From assembly GCA_033961575.1 (NCBI GenBank), contig CM066734.1, positions 80,870,501 to 80,934,500 of the forward strand: 64,000 nt of DNA, in the 5' to 3' direction. This DNA comes from Aselliscus stoliczkanus (Eukaryota > Chordata > Mammalia > Chiroptera > Hipposideridae). The notes under the pieces are model-generated. The model worked only from the letters and a program-made list of their open reading frames with translations. It searched no databases and was not told the DNA's origin. This document shows, piece by piece, positions 9,840 through 21,890 of this stretch; positions within the stretch are counted from its first letter, which is position 1, and each line of letters opens with the position of its first letter. Made by a program: the position numbers and the translations under genes.

Positions 9840-10729
9840 TTATTCAATGCATACTCTTTTGTTAATCTGAATATAGTACATATTCATATTAACATATGTT
9901 TTAAAAATTATCTAGTACCACAACCATGAAACAAAAATCTTTGCTGTTAGTCAACTAAAAATTCCCTTTTAAAAAATATTGATTACCCTAGAATAATCAA
10001 TTGACTTTTGATACAGTATTATTATAATAATTCAATTCAGTAGCAATATAATTTAGAAACTGGTCACTAGGCATGTGCTGGCAATGAATAGAATCCATGT
10101 TTAATTCAAACTCACAGGCAAAAGCATTACATTTAAATAGCATTACTTTTGTGTTAACCCAACAAAGACTAAATAACTTAATATTAAAGCTGCCATTCTT
10201 TCTTTAACTCAGATATTTACCTAGAAAGTAAGAGAAAGGAATAAAGTATTTTGAGCTATATACTTATTTTTGAACTGGAAAGAAAAGCATATTGTATTAG
10301 AGAATCATTTAGTTTGCTTTTTGTGATATATTTATAGAGTAGGCATAGAGTAGGACAAACTTTGCAAAGAGGTAAAATATGCTTCCATTGAATCCCATGA
10401 AATTAACCCTAGACATTATTCAATGGGAAAAATCTCCTTAATATCTCTGAAAGGAGTGGTTTATTTTGAAGAAGACTGGACTTCATTAGATGTCTTAAAT
10501 AGTAGTTATAAAAGTGAGAAGTTTAAATTGCAGCAGCAAGTCAAAATATCACATTCTCTTTATTCTGATAAGGGCTTCCAAGGGTGGCCAACTACAGAAA
10601 GCATGAACATTACTACAGCAAATGTTTGGTTAAAAAAAAAATCCAAAATCTGTATCAAAAATGATCATTTTAGCTAATTAGATGAAAAGAACAATTTAAA
10701 AGATGAAGAGAAAAATAGATGTAATATAG
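9840..10729. other. unassigned AT-rich DNA
   Basis: No repeat recognised. An 84-codon frame at 10423-10677 (plus) has no recognisable domain. Confidence 0.5.
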
Positions 10730-10870
10730 GTATTTAGATTCTGGTTCCAACTTTCCCACTGACCAGTTGTGTGATCGCGAACAGATCACTTCAAGTATTA
10801 TATTTGCTCCATTAAGTGAGAGAGTGGGGCTGCAAGGGTTTTTCAAGTTCTAAAATTCTATGAATCTATA
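10730..10870 (+). mobile_element. MIR/MIR3-like SINE
   Basis: CCACTGACCAGTTGTGTGAT is followed by AGATCACTTCAAGT and the CTAAAATTCTATGAATCT tail phrase. This resembles the MIR central region ('cttactagctgtgtgacc...') and a MIR3-type 3' end. Confidence 0.6.
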
Positions 10871-12429
10871 TTTTTAAAAGCAGCAAATATGTGTTAAATT
10901 GGGGTTCAGTTTGATTATCTGAATTTTTCCTACTTTCTTATCATAAAAGTAAACATATTAAGAACAATAAAAACAAGGCACTTTGAAATGTAATATCATG
11001 TTCCCTTCACATATAGGTAACCTAAATCTCACTCATAGAAGCATATATCTCTAGCTTTTATACAAGCAGTGATACCTTTTGCTTATTCCATTACTTTTGC
11101 TTTCTTTCCATCAGCCTTAGAGAAAAATTCAGGTACAGAGGAACATAGGAAGTTATTTAGCTCACAGAGCTAACTGCTATAACTTTGACTCTGATGCTGA
11201 GTAAGTTCTCCTCCATCTTTTCCTCAAAGTAAGGAAGATACATATCTATGTTCAAACCTGTTCTTATTTTAAGTGACAAGTAGATGCACATTTGTGGACA
11301 ATGTTTAAATGTTTGTGAAAAGTCTGGAGAGCAAATTTCAATAATCTCAATTGGCAACACAGAACTAACTAATGAGATCACTTCCCAGTGTTCTAGTTCT
11401 AAAGCAAACATTTTGAAATTAATGAAAAACAGCTGGCTGAAATTCAATCTGCTTCCACTAAAGTGACATTTTTGTAATATTATATTAAAATGTCCTACAG
11501 AGAATGTGATACACTGCACAGAGTCCATCTCCTTAATCTTTATATGTGTATATGTAATTATTATAACTTTTCAAAACAGCAAAATAGAAAACTGAAAAAA
11601 TTAACTGATCTTATATGTTATTGAGTGAAAGGATTGTCAGAATCTTTAGCTTCTTATTCCAGATCCATTTTACCTCTAGCTTATATCCTGCCATTATTTT
11701 CCACATGGTATGAAGTTGGGAAAATAATACTGGAAGTCATTTTTGATTTCATGCTAAGAACAGAGTGTTTCATCAATTTAACAATACTTTACCAACTGAA
11801 ATATATAGTGCTAGTTACCTGATTAGAAATGTACTAAACCATACCACTGAATTACATTTTACATTAACTTATCACCGAGACTGAGTACCAAAGCTATCAC
11901 TGCACAAGACTGCATCTGTTGTCCTGAGTCCATTAACTGAAATTGTCATTTCTCTGTTTTGAAATAATAGGAAGCACTAATAAACAAGTATAAAATTCTT
12001 CATTGGGATTAAACCACAAAGCAGTTAATTGCATCTGTCATACAGAAGGTGACAGAATCATAGTTCAACATGAATAATCACTTCTCATAATTAAACAACA
12101 AGGCTTGAAATTAGAATTTTATGGAATATTGTGATAGGGCTGCTTCAGAATGGCTCAAACTTTTGCAAAAAAAAAATGATTCATAGTATTTTTAAAAAAA
12201 ATATGTTTCCAAACTAAGATTTTTAGAGACTTTTTCATATTGCTTTGTGCAAGTCTAAATATCATATGTATTCCAAAAAGGATTGACTTTTTCTATTTAT
12301 AGTAAAACTTTTAATTACATTATGAAGCAAAGTGATTGCTCTTTGAAAATATATATTCATGTTATATTGTACAATTTGAATGTACATATAATGCCTCAAT
12401 TATGATAAGAAGTTATTTCTTAATAAAAC
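10871..12429. other. unassigned AT-rich DNA
   Basis: About 1.5 kb with no interspersed repeat recognised. The longest frame is 123 codons on the minus strand (11157-11528), with no domain recognised and antisense overlap by another frame. Confidence 0.5.
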
Positions 12430-12730
12430 AAAGCCCAAAATGTATTCTCCTGTTTGATGGGCAGCTGTCTTCAAAATGGTAATTCTGGGACCTGGACTCA
12501 TTCCATATTATATGTCTTCCATGTTCAACACCTGGCTTGTGTGGTCCATCATTTTCTGCATGAAGCCAAATGGAGAGAGAAAGAGCACATGGAGAAGGCA
12601 TACACACCATTAAATCACTTCATTACATTCTTTTAGTGAGAACTAGTCATATGGCCCTACATAGATTAAAAGAATACTGGAAATCCTTGCTGTCCTGATT
12701 GGACAGTGCCTTCTCAGCTACAGCTTTGTA
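12430..12730 (-). mobile_element. MLT1-like MaLR LTR fragment
   Basis: In antisense, TGTCTTCCATGTTCAACACC, AGAGAGAAAGAGCACATGGA, AAGGCATACACACCATTAAA and GAACTAGTCATATGGCCCTA follow the order I recall for diverged MLT1-type LTRs. Confidence 0.55.
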
Positions 12731-12942
12731 TTATAAAAAACAGACCATAATGGCTCATAAAAACAACAACAAAAAAAACCCACAATTATGAAAGTTTTTT
12801 ATTCTGTTGCTAAATATTGTATGTTCAACACAGCAAAACAAAAATCTGCTTTTGTTCTTTCTTTCATGAAGAAAGTGTCCTGACAACACGAGGTACAGAA
12901 GTATTCTCTAACACATTTGGAGGTATAAAAATTTTATCTGTG

Positions 12943-13045
12943 GGCCAGCCCAGTGGCGCAGCGGTTAAGCGCTGGCTTAGGAAGCCAGCGGCCCCGGTTC
13001 AGGTCCCACTTATGAGGGCCAGTAACACTGCCCTCAAAAAAAAAA
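12943..13045 (+). mobile_element. SINE family A copy 3
   Basis: Head GGCCAGCCCAGTGGCGCAG, the hairpin GCTGGC-TTAGGAA-GCCAGC, and TGAGGGCCAGTAACACTGCC followed by an A-run. The target duplication AAAATTTTATCTGTG is on both sides. Confidence 0.95.
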
Positions 13046-13384
13046 AAAATTTTATCTGTGAAATTTTTCATTCTCTCCCCAGAATATTAAGGCCATGGAC
13101 TCTTCCCTCTTTTCACCATTCCAATGGATCTCTAACATTCAGAACAAGCAGACAGATATATGAAGAAATGTAATTATTAGAAACATACACATAACGTGTA
13201 GAGCCAATGTTAAGAAATCAGACTGCTAAGAGAAACTGAAGTTCTGGACAGCTTCAGTGTGGAAAACCTATTTCCACAACCACTGACATGTATTTCTTTT
13301 CCCAAAGGTCCATTACAAGAAATACAATTCATTTGGTGTACTTTCAAACAACTCCACTCTTTTCTTGAGCATGAAGAATTCATT

Positions 13385-13841
13385 GAGTTAATAGTTTCCC
13401 CCACAAATTTATGCCCACCTGGAATCTCATTATGTGCTCTTCTTAGGAAGTAGGGTCTTTGTAGATATAATGAGTTCATTTAAGATGAGAAAACAGTGGA
13501 TTAGGGTGAGCCCTAAATCCATTGATTGGTGTCCTTAATAAAAAGAGAGGATATACGTACATGCAGAGAAGGCCATGTGAAGACACACAAAGGGAAGAAG
13601 GCCATGTGACAGGGGAGGTAGAGATTGGAATGGAGCAGCTGACAAGGATTTCCAGCAACCAGGAGAAGCTAGGGGAAAGTCATGGAACAGATTTTTCTTT
13701 AAAGCCTCCAGTGGGAACCAACAATGCTGATGCTTTGATTTTAGATTCTAGTCTCCAGAATACTAGAGAATACATTTCTATTATTTTAAGTTACCCAGTT
13801 TTTGGTAATTTGCTATAGCAATATAAGTAAATTAATACAGG
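13385..13841 (+). mobile_element. MLT1-type MaLR solo LTR
   Basis: AGTAGGGTCTTTGTAGATAT, TTAGGGTGAGCCCTAAATCC, GGCCATGTGAAGACACACAA, CCTCCAGTGGGAACCAACAA and the end TAAATTAATACAGG follow the MLT1 order. The upstream TTGTTCAATTTGG-like edge is unclear. No internal region. Confidence 0.85.
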
Positions 13842-14187
13842 GAATATTCCAAAATCAAATCTCAGGATTATCTCAGTTGAACAGTCATGGCCTTTTTCAG
13901 AGGCACTGAATTCCCTTTCTGTGTTATAACGCCTGTAGCACTTTCACATCTTACCTTCAAAAGGTCATAGGCTAGAAGTACCTGCTGTGGATTAAAAATC
14001 AAGGAAACACGCCCCTCTGAAACAAAATAACAAGGAAATACTACTTTTACCAACATTTACCCTCACACTCCTTCTCGCTCTCATTTCACTTGATTTGGCA
14101 AAACAGTAATTTTCTCTCCCCATTAGGTAACACAAATGTCTTTCTTATTCCCTTCAGTCCTCCAACCCCACTTGTTTTTATGAGACA
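13842..14187. other. unassigned DNA
   Basis: Nothing recognised. Confidence 0.5.
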
Positions 14188-14404
14188 CACTTTTGATTAG
14201 TTCAGTGTTGGCCAATGTGTCTTAGAATCCTCTGGGGGGTGAGGATGGTGGGGGGTGGTTAACAACAATAGTAACAACAATTCCTTCAATGTTTCTTATA
14301 TTCTGGGCACTGCATTACTTTTATGATAGTCAACCAGAGATTCTACTTATATCAAACTCTTGTTCACCCATGGATCAGGACACATATTTGGGAAAACACT
14401 GCTA
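14188..14404. mobile_element. MER5-like hAT non-autonomous element
   Basis: It starts CAGTGTTGGCCAATGTGTCT with TTAGAATCCTCTGGGG and ends GGACACATATTTGGGAAAACACTG. The ends CAGTGTT and AACACTG are inverted repeats of hAT type. Confidence 0.6.
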
Positions 14405-16229
14405 TTATCAATAGCTCTTCATCAGGTCAATAAATGAATAACCTTCTGGTATATTGTAATAATGCTCAGGTCATACCTGGAATAGATAGCATAGATTTAC
14501 TTGAGAATGTAACAGAATAACTCACTTGTTAGGAATTGCCTTTTAGAAAAAACATTGCAATAGTGGCCTAAGGTCTCAAAGGTTAAAAGTCATTTTATAA
14601 GTAAAATGTAAGTGGACCAAAGAATTTTAGAGCTAAATGGGACTTTAGAGATCATTTTCATTTAATACCTTCTCTCCATCACTAATCTTCTGTTCCTTAT
14701 TTGATCGAATTAGCAAGACACTCAATGACACTCCAAGTATAAGGCAGATACTGAAGTTCTCTGTATTAATAGAGAATAACAGTGACCTAAGTAACAGAGA
14801 TACATATTACTTGTTCCCTGAAAATTTATTTATGGTCCTACTTGTAGTTCCTTATTCCACACTTCCTGGGGCATAAATAACTGATGTTTAATGAGTTATG
14901 AAAGAAGTGCTGATCAGTTATGAAAACTTTACTACTACAAAGAACTGTGGGTCTGATATTACCACTGTCACTATCCCAAATCCTTGAACCTTTAAAAAAC
15001 ACCACATTAAGGAAAATGCCCCTAAAAGAGCAAGAGTTACCTTTTCACATTGGCTAATGCAGTCATTTGTCTTTATCCTTTCAATTTGTTAATATCTGCT
15101 ACAAAGTCTACTCTGGAAAATCCTCCAGTTCCTATTGTGGACCCTGCTTTCCTATAACTTGAGATGTTTGGTGATTGTATCTTTGCAATAATGTGTTGGA
15201 GAACCTCTTTTCTATGAAATACTTTTATTCATCACCAACTACAGAAGACACATGCTTTATTACATAATTATAAAACTTAGTCCTTTGAAGTGGAATTTCA
15301 ATTACTCATAATATACTGTAAAAACTTTATCTAGACCACTAATTATACATATTTAATACTATATACTACTAGAGAGATATTACCTTACAGGGAAATCTAG
15401 GCTTTATACCTACAATTAACTTATTCATAATTAATTTTGCAGTAACTTAAAAAGAATGGAATTATTCAAATGCATTCTCATGGGTTGACCACACTTCAGA
15501 TTATTGGAAGAAAATGACTTATCTCTTGCTCATAATAGAGAAAAAAGAAAAAATTCATATGGAAAATATGTAAATATTTATTTTATCTGTCAAGAAAAAA
15601 GAGAGCTAAAATGATAAATGTTATGAATTTCTGTCATTTTGTGTGAAATAAATTGCTATATGTCTAAATTCTAAATATCATTTTTCAGGCAATGCATGAA
15701 GATATGTCATAAAGAATATAGTTATGAAACTGTGAAATAAGTAATGACTCAGTATCTAATAAAAGCAAACAGACTTGAGGAATATTAGTTGTCATTAAAA
15801 AAATATCTTATACTTTAATTCTACATTCTGTTTATTCTCTCTTTGCTTTGCTTTTTGTTTTTTAAAGAAGGACATTATTTTGGATTTATTTAATATTGGA
15901 CATTATTTATATTATAGCCAAATCATATAAGGAGAAATAAATGGCATTACAGGTTAAAATCAAGTGAGAATCTTTGACCTGATCAATAGTTTGTAGCTCA
16001 AATACAATTATAATGGCATGGATTACTTCTAAACATGAATTAAATAGCCAATTAATACATTCTTTTTAATAAAACCATATTTTAATAAATTTCCAAGATA
16101 ATAAAAATTTATTATAAAGCAATCAATCTTTTGAGGAACAGCAATACTTCAAGAAAATCTGTATGACTCCACACATTCAAAACAACTGAAGTGGCATTTT
16201 TTAAGGACATTTTTGAAAAATTATGTATT
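14405..16229. other. repeat-poor AT-rich DNA
   Basis: About 1.8 kb in which I recognise no interspersed repeat and no frame with coding character. Confidence 0.5.
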
Positions 16230-16445
16230 GGATTTTGTTTCTTGCTATTTCTGATTCTTAAACAAGTCATTTAATTTCTCTGAGCCTTAGGTACTTTCTT
16301 TATAAAATGAAGTTAATAATATATATTGCAAAGGGTGGGTTAAGCTAGATGAATTCAGCAAAAAACTCTTTAATACTATGCACATGCTGGAACTTATGTA
16401 ATGCTTGGTTCACAGGAGTTACTCAATATATTTATGAAAGGAAGA
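16230..16445 (+). mobile_element. MIR SINE
   Basis: AAACAAGTCATTTAATTTCT, CTGAGCCTTAGG, TATAAAATGAAGTTAATAAT and GGTTCACAGGAGTTACTCAA follow the MIR 3' half in sense orientation. Its 3' end runs straight into a (GGAA)n array. Confidence 0.8.
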
Positions 16446-16448
16446 AAA

Positions 16449-16531
16449 GGAAGGAAGAAAAAAGGAAGGAAGGAAGGAAGGAAGGAAGGAAGGAAGGAAG
16501 GAAGGAAGGAAGGAAGGAAGGAAGGAAGGAA
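16449..16531. repeat. (GGAA)n microsatellite
   Basis: About 20 GGAA units, slightly degenerate at the left. It begins at the 3' end of the MIR. Confidence 0.97.
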
Positions 16532-16566
16532 AGACGTGTGTCAAAAGAAAGAAGGATGTATTTTTC

Positions 16567-16720
16567 TTTTTTTTTTTTTTTTCAGCTGAGCCGGCCTGCC
16601 ACCTGTTGGCAGCTTAGTGGCAGCTCACCTCGGACTGGCTGGGCATCGAACTGCTGTTGCTCAGAACTCAGCTCGCACTCTTGAGCAAGCTCTTAACCAA
16701 CTGAGCCACTCAAACGGCCC
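16567..16720 (-). mobile_element. SINE family B copy 2
   Basis: T-run, CAGCTGAGCCGGCCTGCC, GTTGCTCAGAACTCAGCTCG, and the head complement ending ACGGCCC. The target duplications AAGAAGGATGTATTTTTC (ending at the T-run) and AAGAGGGATGTTTTC (16721-16735) are slightly diverged. Confidence 0.93.
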
Positions 16721-16735
16721 AAGAGGGATGTTTTC

Positions 16736-17099
16736 TTAATAATGAGCAATTAGGGAAAATGGAGTGTATATAAAAATAGCAAATTGCATTTAAAATACAG
16801 AAATGGATGAAATCAGAGGTGTTTGTGTATGGGAAAGATGGATTAAAAAGGAAGCTTTTAAGAAAAATAAGTTGAGAAAAATGAGTATGTAGAAGGCTGT
16901 TGAGATGCTGAATTTTTGGATCCTTTGATCCTTTTTCCTTTATCAGTTAAGTGAGCATTTTTGTAATAATGTTTATAATGTAATAATGTATGTAATAATA
17001 CAATAAATATAATAATAACAATTGGATGAAACAGGAGGCTCTGGCAATAGATGCACATTGAGAAATAATAGAAAAAGAGAAGTAGAAATGTGTTGCCAA
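16736..17099. other. unassigned AT-rich DNA
   Basis: It contains a TAATAATGTATGTAATAATA low-complexity stretch near 16980. Nothing else was recognised. Confidence 0.5.
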
Positions 17100-17205
17100 G
17101 CAAAATGGACCATAGTTTCTCTGGATTATTCCTGGATGTTTCCCCAGCATCTAACACAAATCTGGCATATAGTACATGTGCAATAAATACATGGTGGATG
17201 AAAAA
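17100..17205 (+). mobile_element. L2 LINE, 3' end fragment
   Basis: TTTCCCCAGCATCTAACACA, TCTGGCATATAGTACATGTG and CAATAAATACATGGTGGATG match the L2 terminal phrase order. Confidence 0.75.
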
Positions 17206-19200
17206 TAAAATAAATCATTTATTCTATTTATTTCACTAAAATATAATCTATTACTGAATTCAAAATTATTTCTTAAGCTTGCTCAGGGCCCACCAATATA
17301 TAGGAACAACTAGTTGTAAATTTTACTTGGAATACAAATACAAATATCTCTTTAAATATCCTTCAAACACCACATCTCATAAGGGTTTATTGGTATACCT
17401 TTTTTGTTAATATACCAAAGAAACATATCTTTAGTGATAACAACTCTTGCCAAAAGGAAACTGTTCTGTTTCAGGTCAGGTAATGTAATACTTAAAAGAA
17501 ACAGTATAGGAGAATTTTAAGATGTTAAAAGTAAGATGTACAAATAGACAATTCAAAAAGGAATTAATCCTATAGTTTCATGAGGTAAATAAGAGAAATT
17601 GTTAGTTAGCCCTTTAAAATGTTTCCCTTAATACTGAACCTACATTTCTTCAGGCTGCTAAGAACACAATCATTGCAAGGTATTGGTAACATAAAAAGAT
17701 TTGTGAATCAAGACACATTTGAGTTTATGTAAAAGGGCTCCTATTCATAAAAAGAATAACCAAGCTAAAATCAGCAGAAAATAAATACAATATTTTAGCC
17801 ATATGGTGTACCAAAATGAGTCCTACAATATGATAAATTTGGTGCTACAATAAGAAAGAATTTTAAATGAAAACATTGGCCAGTAACATGTATGCCAGTA
17901 ATAACAAAGCACGTGATACAGACTTTCCTGGAATCCTGCAAAAGTTCCTTCTACATTTTTCACAGTGTTCAGAGCCCACACATTTTATTAAGATCAATTA
18001 GTGTTTACTGAACAGCCATAGGTCACATGACATGAAACAAGGTGTTTGGGGCACAGAACACATCACAGTGGTGATTTTAGCTACGTGATATTTTGCTTGG
18101 GAATGGAGGATGTAAAAGCAAGCATTGGAAGTCGGCCTTTGCCTCTGGTCCCAGGGTGAATTACATATCAGCTGACATCTTCCTGCTCCAAGGACTAGCT
18201 CTGAAATGCTGGGCTTCTGAGCAATACATCTTAGAGTAAAAAATCTTTCAGAAGGCTTTGATACATGTGGCCAGCGGGCACTCATGCAAAAGTTTAGATT
18301 TTTTTGTTCTTTCTATGCAACATGACAGTTTTATTAAGAAAAAATATTTTAGGAGTTATTACCACCAACTAATAACGTATTCTCGTATTGTAATGTGTTA
18401 CAGAATTGCAAAATGAAAGAGTAGGAAAATTTGGTAACCGTCTCAGAAATACCAGAAAATAATATTCATGAAGGTATCACAAAGTGTAATGCACACTTGT
18501 GTTACAATAACAATTTTGCAAGTTTTCATCTAGAAATATTCACCTCATACTTTCCAATGAGAAGATATCTTTAAGTCACTCTCTGTATATTTAACTGTTT
18601 TCACTGCATATCATTAGAAGTAACACATCTAAAAAATAACAGAATTAGAAAATAGTTTATAACTCTGGAATTTGTAGCTTTCTAATTTTGTTTTTAAAAA
18701 ATTAATATGACTTTTGGCAATTTGTGAAATCTGGCAAATAAAAATTTAAATTAGCCATCACAACTGGAGTAAACTGATTTAAGATTTTTTCTTAGCGATT
18801 TTGGTACAGATTGGTATGCCTTGTGGTGGTATATAATTAACTGCAGAGAAACCCAAGTGAAACATGAAGGCCCAGCCCAGTCCACTATTATATTACAGCT
18901 GAGTATCATTTATTAATTTGAGTTACTGACAGCAAAATCTGTTTCTGAGGCTATTTAATAACTTCTGTATTTCAACCTGTGCACCATTGTTATACTTGAG
19001 AAATAAAAAAATAAAAAAATTCCACAGGTTGGCAAATTTTGTTATTAATATCTGAATGCTAATTAAAATGTGGTCCTGTAAATAGCTTATCATTATCATT
19101 ATTTTTATTTTCTTCTATGAAATACTCTGGTATTTTGTAGTTCATTTTAGAATTATCTATTTCATTTAGGAAAGTTGTTTTTTTGTTTTTTTTTTAACAT
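17206..19200. other. repeat-poor DNA
   Basis: About 2 kb without a recognised interspersed repeat. A 95-codon minus frame at 17998-18285 has no recognisable domain. Confidence 0.5.
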
Positions 19201-19214
19201 TATAGTAAACATTT

Positions 19215-19605
19215 ATTTAAATGAAAGACATATCAGGCTGAGAAAGACAAATACCATATGATCTCACTTATATGTGGAATCCAAAGAACAAAATAAATGA
19301 ACACACAAAACAGAAACAGACTCATAGATACAGAGATGGTAACTAGATGGGAGAAGTATAAGGGGTTGGGTGAGAAAGGTAAAGAGACTAAGAAGTACAC
19401 ATTGGCAGTTACAAAATAACCAAGGAGATATAAAGTACAGCATAGGGAATACAATCAATAACATTGCAACAACTGTGTATAGTGCCAGGAGGGTACTAGA
19501 CTGACTGGGGGGAATCACTGCATAAATTAAATAAATGTCTAACCACTATGCTGTATACCTGAAACTAATATAAAATAATATTGAATGTCAATGGTAACTG
19601 AAATA
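19215..19605 (+). mobile_element. L1 3' end
   Basis: ATACCATATGATCTCACTTA, ACAGAAACAGACTCATAGAT, GATGGTAACTAGATGGG, GCATAAATTAAATAAATGTC and AACCACTATGCTGTATACCT followed by GAAACTAATATAAAATAATA. This is the ORF2 end and 3' UTR in sense. A short (ATGA)n tail follows at 19606-19627. Confidence 0.88.
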
Positions 19606-19627
19606 GATGAATGAATGAATGAATGAA
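19606..19627. repeat. (ATGA)n short tandem repeat
   Basis: About five ATGA units at the L1 3' tail. Confidence 0.85.
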
Positions 19628-19889
19628 TTCTATAAACTGTTATAAAACCCTTGGGAAAAAAAATTGAAAAAAATAAATAAATGAAAGACTTATGAGGAAC
19701 TTTTTTAACCAGCATTTTTTTTTCTTTTAGAATACAGATAAACATTGGTAGAAAAAGTTAAATTTTTCTAAAATTATAGTATAATTTTATACTACATTAA
19801 AATTAAAAATATACTCAAAGATTTAATTTAAATAGCTCTTTTAGTCAAAGTCTGCCATATTACTTACTTTCCACGGCTGTATTTCAGTA

Positions 19890-20030
19890 AAGTGGAGTAA
19901 CTGTGATAGGTACTGCAAAAGCCCTTGAGTCTGATAGATAAGGATTTCAAGTTCTGGCTCAGCTATATCTTTGCTAGGTAAATATGGAAAAGTTACTAAA
20001 AATCTTAGGGCCCATTTCTGCACATTAACC
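19890..20030 (+). mobile_element. probable MIR fragment
   Basis: TTGAGTCTGATAGATAAGGA, TTCTGGCTCAGCTATATC and GGAAAAGTTACTAAAAATCT resemble the MIR head-to-core order, but divergence is high. Confidence 0.45.
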
Positions 20031-20744
20031 CTGGTTTCAGTGAAGGAGGATTTTCCCTAAACAAACCTTTTCCCACTTTCTACATTGTCCCTCTTTGCGG
20101 AAAACTTGCACCCTCAACTCAGCTCTACCCTTCTTTCTCTTGAGATCAAACGGCCTGCAGAGAGAACAATTGCTGCTTTTCCTCCATACCAAACATGTGA
20201 AGGGTTTTCCTGGCCTGCTCTGTGACAAGATGATTAACTCTCCCTAATTCTAGGGCTCAGTCTTAGCAAATCCACTTGACTAATAGACTTAAAGCCACAT
20301 GCTCCAACCTGGCCTCCATAAAAAAAAAAAAAAAAAAAGAAAAAGTGTCACATATTGACCTCCATCTTCATTTTTTGCTTTATGTCTCCATTTATTTGAA
20401 GGTCCTCCTGAATATCCACTTTTATTTATTTTTTTTGTTTGTTTGTTGATGACTTAATACTCACCAGCCATTACCATAGATGTGTTCCAGAGACTCATTT
20501 ATTTCTCCCATCCACCCAAGCAGACTGACATATTTAGCCTTACTTTTAAATGTGGAAATGATGCTTATCAAAATGAATCAACTTGTTCTGGCAATAAAGT
20601 TAATAATTGGGAGAAGGCTTGACCTGGGTGTGTTTAATTTCAAACCCCACTCTGTCTTTCTTGCTACACTGCCTTTCATAACATATGATGGTCCTGTGCA
20701 ATGCTCAGTATTAAGGGGTAGTCAGTAAACTTCAGGGTTCTAAA
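20031..20744. other. unassigned DNA
   Basis: An A-run at 20321-20338 might be an old retroelement tail, but no body was recognised upstream. Confidence 0.45.
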
Positions 20745-21340
20745 TTAATTTTTGATCACAATGTAACAAATCACCACAGAATTAATAATTTAAGACAGCA
20801 CACACTTATTAGCTCACAGTTCTGTGGGTCAGAAGTCTGGGTAAGCTTACTTGAGTCCTACGCTCAAAGAAGCATAAGGTTTTAGCTGGAGCGTAATCTC
20901 CTCTAGAGGCTCTCGGAAGGAATCTACTTTCAAGTTCACATCGTTGTGCCAGAATTCAGTTCCCTAAGACTCTAGGTCTTCAGTCCCCATTTCTTGGCTG
21001 GCCATCAGCTGGGGGCTTCCCTCAGAGTCTACACAACACCTACATCCTTTTTCACATGGCTCACTCTTCTGCCACCGAGCTAAAACATAACAAAACAAAA
21101 CAAAGCTCTCTTCTTTTAAGGGCCTTGAGTAATTAGTTTAGTCTACCAGGTAATCTAGGACAATCTCCCTACTTTTTAAGGTGAACTGATTAGTAATCTT
21201 AATCACATTGGTAGAGTACCATTTTCTATGCACCCTAACATATTCAAGGGCAGGATAACTCATCATATTCAGAGTCCCAAGGATTAGGGAGGGAAATCTT
21301 TCACTGGGGGAGGTCATCCTTAGAGTTCGTCCTACCACAA
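20745..21340 (-). mobile_element. MLT1-type MaLR LTR, first of a tandem pair
   Basis: Antisense MLT1 order: ACAAATCACCACAGAATTAA, CTCACAGTTCTGTGGGTCAG, GGCTGGCCATCAGCTGGGG, TCTAGGACAATCTCCCTACT, AGGTGAACTGATTAGTAATC, and an end at CCTACCACA. Confidence 0.8.
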
Positions 21341-21355
21341 ATTCTCTGCTATGAG

Positions 21356-21890
21356 AAATGATGTATTAGTTTTGTATCACTGCCATAACAAATTACCACA
21401 AGTTTAGTGTCTCAAAACAGCACGAATTTATTATTTTCCAGTTCTGTAGATGAGAAGTCTGACATGGGTCTCACTGGGCTAACATCAAGGTATTGGTAGG
21501 GCAGCAATCTCTCCTGTACGCTCTAGAGGAAAACCCATTTCCTTGTCTTTTCTAGGTTCTCAGGACCACCCACCCATTTTTTTTTGGCTCTGGCCTTCTT
21601 TCTCCACCTTCAAAGCCAGCAACTTTGCATTTGTCTGACAAATCTTCTTTAGTCATATCTCTTTCTTGTTTTGACCACAACTGAGAAAGTTTCTCTGATT
21701 TTAAGAATCCATTGGATTAGATTGGGCCTAACCTATTAATCCAGGATACTCTCTCTATTTTAAGATTCTTTATTTAGTCACATTGCAAATTCCATTTTGT
21801 AGTATGCATTAATACATTCACAGATTCTGGAGATTAAGATATAGACATCTTTGTGGAGCAGGGTGGGTTTTAGTCTGCCACCAAAAAGGA
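21356..21890 (-). mobile_element. MLT1-type MaLR LTR, second of a tandem pair
   Basis: GTATTAGTTTTGTATCACTG, CATAACAAATTACCACAAGT, CCAGTTCTGTAGATGAGAAG, TCCATTGGATTAGATTGGG, TATTAATCCAGGATACTCTC and AGTCTGCCACC lie in the same order and orientation as the preceding LTR. The body differs, so this is a related copy, not an identical one. Confidence 0.8.

Noticed and set aside
11157..11528. 123-codon minus frame
   Set aside because: No recognisable domain. A second frame overlaps it on the other strand, and the composition is that of AT-rich non-coding DNA.
12943..13045. tRNA gene
   Set aside because: The tRNA-like head with a box-B motif belongs to SINE family A. It has an A-tail and target duplications and no intact acceptor stem.
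16349..16684. 111-codon frame with Lys/Arg/Glu/Gly repeats
   Set aside because: A (GGAA)n read-through that continues into a SINE B.
20321..20338. processed pseudogene tail
   Set aside because: An A-run exists but no upstream gene-like body or target duplication was found.
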